Below are positions 8,094-10,366 of a stretch of DNA of 10,366 nucleotides, piece after piece. The DNA comes from Acephala macrosclerotiorum. Taxonomy: Eukaryota; Ascomycota; Leotiomycetes; Helotiales; Mollisiaceae. Where the stretch lies: NCBI GenBank assembly GCA_014904845.1, contig MU120001.1:1-10366 (forward strand). The letters are read 5' to 3'. The position numbers and the translations under genes were made by a program. How positions within the stretch are numbered: position 1 is the stretch's first letter; each line of letters opens with the position of its first letter. Under the pieces are notes generated by a model. That model was not told the DNA's origin. It made no database searches and saw only the letters and a program-made list of their open reading frames with translations.

Positions 8094-8960
8094 TTGTTTA
8101 TAGATTTTCGCGCAAAAAAAATTATTATTATTTTAAGCGATTTATTCGCAGTTTTTCATAAAAAAAAAATTGATAAATTAATCGCGAAAAAAATCTTTAA
8201 ACTAATTTTTAATAATTCGAAAAAAATTAATAATCAACGAATTTTCGACTCAAAACTAATAAACGAAATCAAAAGTATAAAAACGATAATTTTATACGAG
8301 AAATCTCGTTTTGTGATTTAAATATTCAATAATAAAAATAAAAAAATAGTATTAATTCAATTTTCGATTATTTAACGCGTTAATCAATAAATTATCGTCG
8401 TTTTAATTTTATTTCTCAAATTTAAAAAAATCAATTTTTATTTAAAAAATATTATTTAAATATATATATAATTAATAATTTTATTAATACGTATTATTTT
8501 CGTTAAATCTTCGAAAAAAATAACGAATAAACTTTTATTGAACGTTGTTTTCAAAGTAATTAAATTTCTCTACGAAATTTTAAAAGCGAAAATATATTAA
8601 TATAAAACGTATAATACTTATTATAAAAACAAATTCTCGATAAAATTCTCAATTTTCGATTTTTATTTATTTATTACAAAAAGTAATTATATTTTATTCG
8701 AAATAATCGATATATAAATCGACGATACGCTCATTTTAAAAAATCAAATTTTTGTAAAACTAAAAAACTTTAAACTACAAAAAATCAAACTATTAATTAA
8801 ATTTATAAAGTTTTTTACATCGAATACTTTTCTATTGTTCAACGAATGCAAATTAATAATAAATAAAACTGAAAATAAAATTGTACTTTCGCAAAAAGAA
8901 TAAAACAAGTATTTAAATTTAATTAATTTAAAATCAAACTTCTATAAACAAACGTATTTC
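8094..8960 (+). pseudogene. Copia reverse transcriptase domain, degraded
   Basis: Frame 0 throughout, beginning with an open 75-codon stretch. KKKIDKLIAKKIFKLI matches the RQKEIDGLLAKGVFEVV start of this lineage. RIFDSKLINEIK, then YEKSRFVI, match RIFNSRFVDEIK and FEKSRLVV. IVLIQFSII-stop-RVNQ (8347-8382) corresponds to VLTQSPTIQRVSQ. YLKNII (8429-8446) stands for YLRDIT, the first catalytic Asp now Asn. KVIKFLYEI (8557-8583) corresponds to KVVKPLYGI. The polymerase motif at 8715-8735 reads stop-Ile-Asp-Asp-Thr-Leu-Ile; both Asp (8721, 8724) survive. LFNECKLIINK and IVLSQKE (to about 8901) match the FNGG-I and ITLSQ segments. The region before 8094 (7842-8093, also open) is the linker from integrase. 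The first Asp and many Gln codons are lost, so it is inactive. Confidence 0.9.
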
Positions 8961-9737
8961 GAGCAATGTACTCGGGAAATATATATTAATTCTATTTATC
9001 AATCGAAAACTGCGTACGATATATCGACGGCAATTTAATATTAACATTTTAAAAAAAAGCAAATTACAATATTGAATAAACGATTACAATAGCAAATAAA
9101 CAATTTCAATCGTAAACTTCGATTTTTTTATTTGAATTTACATTCAATGAAATTTTTCGTTTTTATAGACGATTTCTTTACTATAAATAAAAACTTTAAT
9201 TCGTAGATCGAATATATCGTCGTTTTTAATAACAAGATTTATAGCGATAAACAATTCGATTTGTAAAGCAATTTATTTTATTAGAATTTAATAAAATACA
9301 AAAAAATTATTCGTATTGTTTTAATTTTTAAACTATACGCAATAATAATAGAAATCGACATAAAAATCTCGATTTTTACTACTTTTGATTTTATTATAAA
9401 ACGATTTAAATTGAATTCAATTTTTGTAATTATTTGTATTAATTCTTTTTTTCTTTATAAATATATAATCAAATTCAATACTACTAAAAAAAAGCGTTTT
9501 ATGATCGATATTATAATTATCAAATAATCGTATAAACGCAAAAAACTTTTAAAAATTCGATAAATTACTAAAAACAATAATTCAATTAATATTATAATTA
9601 AATCCAATATTAATAAAGCACTTGAATTACTCGTTAGTATTAATTACTTTAATATTAAAATACAAAAATGAATATAACGTCTCGAAATCCAAAAATTAAT
9701 CAATGAAAACGAAAATAGTAAAAAAAACGATTATTAA
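8961..9737 (+). pseudogene. Copia RNase H domain and polyprotein C terminus, degraded
   Basis: Frame 0. SIYQSKTAYDISTAI (8992-9036) matches the A-x-CQPEAAFDLSFAA block before RNase H. LNKRLQ-stop-QI (9073-9099) matches LNKRLQWQI. In RNase H proper, VFIDDFF at 9159-9179 keeps the first catalytic Asp (9168). The catalytic Glu of ASELYA is Lys at 9330, and the Asp of C-T-D-S is Asn at 9441. Trp and Gln positions are stops. RFMIDI near 9501-9519 matches KRLMIDIM, then SYKRKKLLKIR matches SYERREL-IRW. KSNINKALELLVSIN at 9600-9644 is the nearly intact tail signature, TKSNPNKALE-LVSTN. A degenerate EGWV-R follows at about 9666-9680. The end is placed at the TAA of 9735, which might instead be a mutated codon. 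Confidence 0.88.
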
Positions 9738-10048
9738 AAAAAATAATACTAAAAAAAAAAACGTGTAATTATTATTTTGATGTTTTTAGTATTTTTCGAT
9801 ATTTTTAGTGTTTTCAAGAGTAAAATTTTCGATTGACTCGAAAATTATAAATATCGAATTTGAAAGAATTTTTTCAAGTTTAATTTAATCGATCAAGTAT
9901 TACAACACGTAACGACAATTGATTTACGATCAAATTTCTTTTTAGTATTTAATAGTAAAACAATACATTAGTAGTCGCAATAATACTTTTTTCTATATTT
10001 GGTTTACGAATTGAAAAAAGCGTTTTCTTTTAAAAAAAGAATTACTAG
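9738..10048 (+). other. 3' untranslated region of the copia element
   Basis: No family motif is readable after the RNase H tail, so I treat this as untranslated sequence before the 3' LTR. It contains a relatively C- and G-rich patch for this window at 9892-9930, where a short stretch reads TTIDLRSNFF in frame 0. I do not recognise this and do not call it a gene. Confidence 0.55.
10032..10041 (+). promoter_or_regulatory. Candidate polypurine tract
   Basis: Ten purines (AAAAAAAGAA) end seven bases before the 3' LTR. A polypurine tract primes plus-strand synthesis and normally abuts the LTR, so the TTACTAG gap weakens the call. A second purine run at 10012-10018 is further away. Confidence 0.35.
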
Positions 10049-10258
10049 TATCAATTCAATTATATAATCATTTAAACGATCAATTAAATAATTTTAATTA
10101 TAATTTTTATTACTTTTAGCAACAATTGCTTTAACGTTTACTTTGTTTAATTATATAGATAAAGAAATACTTCTTTTGAGAAAAAGCAAACAAAATTAAA
10201 TTATTAATATTAGATTAAAATTTTAATATTTCGTAATTTGTTTTCGAACGTTCTAATA
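10049..10258 (+). repeat. 3' long terminal repeat of the copia element
   Basis: It begins TATCAATTCAATTATATAAT; the opening TG of the 5' copy is TA here. It ends TTCGAACGTTCTAATA. It is 19 bp shorter than the 5' LTR, missing one of two GTTCACT copies and the bases between. Differences from the 5' copy are almost all transitions in both directions. Two TCGATT to TCAATT differences show that CpG was sometimes hit. The CG-rich end block around TTCGAACGTT is unchanged. Confidence 0.92.
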
Positions 10259-10263
10259 AAAAC
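10259..10263. repeat. Target-site duplication, right copy (AAAAC)
   Basis: Identical to 3959-3963. Together they mark an integrase-mediated insertion and fix both element ends. Confidence 0.9.
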
Positions 10264-10366
10264 TCATTAAACTTTAAAATAATAATAATTTTTTAATTGA
10301 AAAATTTTTTTTTTTTTTTTTTTTTTATAATATAATTTTATTTTTTTATTGATTTTTTTTAAAATA
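10264..10366. other. Right flank with a 22-base T run
   Basis: About 100 bases of AT-only or nearly AT-only sequence that should continue the interrupted gypsy relic. It contains T22 at 10305-10326. On the minus strand this is a poly-A run, but nothing beside it suggests a non-LTR element. Too short to assign. Confidence 0.5.

Larger units (their letters stand above)
5156..9737 (+). pseudogene. Copia gag-pol polyprotein, one frameshift and many stops
   Basis: A single ancestral polyprotein of about 1,500 codons. Frame 2 carries Gag, protease and most of integrase (5159 to about 7383). Frame 0 carries the integrase C terminus, RT and RNase H (about 7384 to 9737). The switch falls in the 11-A run at 7384-7394. 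The start is uncertain: ATA at 5156 directly precedes the open TTG at 5159 and could be a mutated ATG, with an in-frame TAA upstream at 5141. The end is also uncertain. The conserved RNase H tail ends near 9644, and the TAA at 9735-9737 is the first plausible terminator after it, though it could be a mutated Gln codon. Substitutions are nearly all C-to-T or G-to-A relative to family motifs. Near absence of indels beside so many substitutions argues for directed mutation rather than slow neutral decay. Confidence 0.9.
3964..10258 (+). mobile_element. Near full-length Ty1/copia-type LTR retrotransposon, RIP-inactivated
   Basis: The element is 6295 bp, bounded by LTRs of 229 and 210 bp and a perfect 5-bp target-site duplication. 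The internal region holds one ancestral gag-pol in the order Gag, zinc knuckle, protease, integrase, RT, RNase H. Integrase before RT is the copia order. The motifs belong to a copia lineage common in filamentous ascomycetes. One reads VPVEAHNSIG-VERYH in the integrase, and another reads TKSNPNKALE-LVSTN at the end of RNase H. Only one frameshift is seen in about 4.5 kb of coding sequence, but there are dozens of in-frame stops, nearly all at sites of Gln, Trp or Arg. It lies in the same orientation as the gypsy relic and is less mutated. Confidence 0.93.

Noticed and set aside
8094..8321. A separate small gene starting at the TTG of 8094
   Set aside because: The stretch is the N-terminal part of the copia RT and lies in the same frame as the sequence before and after it. 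It is merely a piece between two stops, as is 7842-8093.
5159..9737. Nonstandard genetic code with TAA and TAG read as Gln, as in ciliates
   Set aside because: Stops do fall at Gln sites, but they also fall at Trp and Arg sites. The same base changes destroy catalytic Asp and Glu, zinc-binding Cys and His, Gly and Pro. A changed code explains none of that; C-to-T and G-to-A mutation explains all of it.
10305..10326. Poly-A tail of a minus-strand non-LTR element
   Set aside because: T22 alone is the only evidence. No coding signal or target-site duplication goes with it, and long T or A runs are common in this window.

Overview
The window is an AT-rich transposon graveyard, almost certainly from a filamentous ascomycete fungus. 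I see no host gene. Composition is extreme: roughly 7-15% G+C in sampled lines of the first 4 kb and about 15-20% further on. The remaining C and G sit largely in CpG dinucleotides. Two retrotransposons can still be read under the decay. Nearly every departure from the expected protein is explained by C-to-T or G-to-A change (Gln or Trp to stop, His or Cys to Tyr, Asp to Asn, Glu to Lys, Gly to Glu, Pro to Leu or Phe). This is the signature of repeat-induced point mutation (RIP), a genome defence of Pezizomycotina.

Layout. Positions 1-3963 are the older, more heavily mutated element, a Ty3/gypsy-type pol on the + strand. It runs reverse transcriptase (about 890-1630), RNase H (about 1631-2125), linker, then integrase (about 2640-3480). 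This RT-RH-IN order is diagnostic of gypsy. Its upstream part (1-889) is unreadable and carries a 126-bp-period tandem repeat. Positions 3964-10258 are a nearly full-length Ty1/copia-type element inserted into it. It has a 5' LTR at 3964-4192, a leader, and one long gag-pol in the order Gag, zinc knuckle, protease, integrase, RT, RNase H (about 5156-9737). A 3' UTR and the 3' LTR (10049-10258) follow. Perfect 5-bp target-site duplications (AAAAC) flank it at 3959-3963 and 10259-10263, which fixes both ends. The last 103 bases are flank, including a run of 22 T.

How it fits together. The gypsy copy decayed first, then the copia element inserted in the same orientation and was mutated in turn. 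The copia frame runs from gag to RNase H with one frameshift, inside an 11-A run at 7384-7394, yet it carries dozens of in-frame stops. Catalytic residues are gone in integrase (all three acidic residues in both elements), RNase H (copia) and RT (FLDD read as FLNN in gypsy). Neither element can encode working enzymes. Family assignments come from remembered conserved motifs of fungal copia and gypsy proteins, not from a database search.
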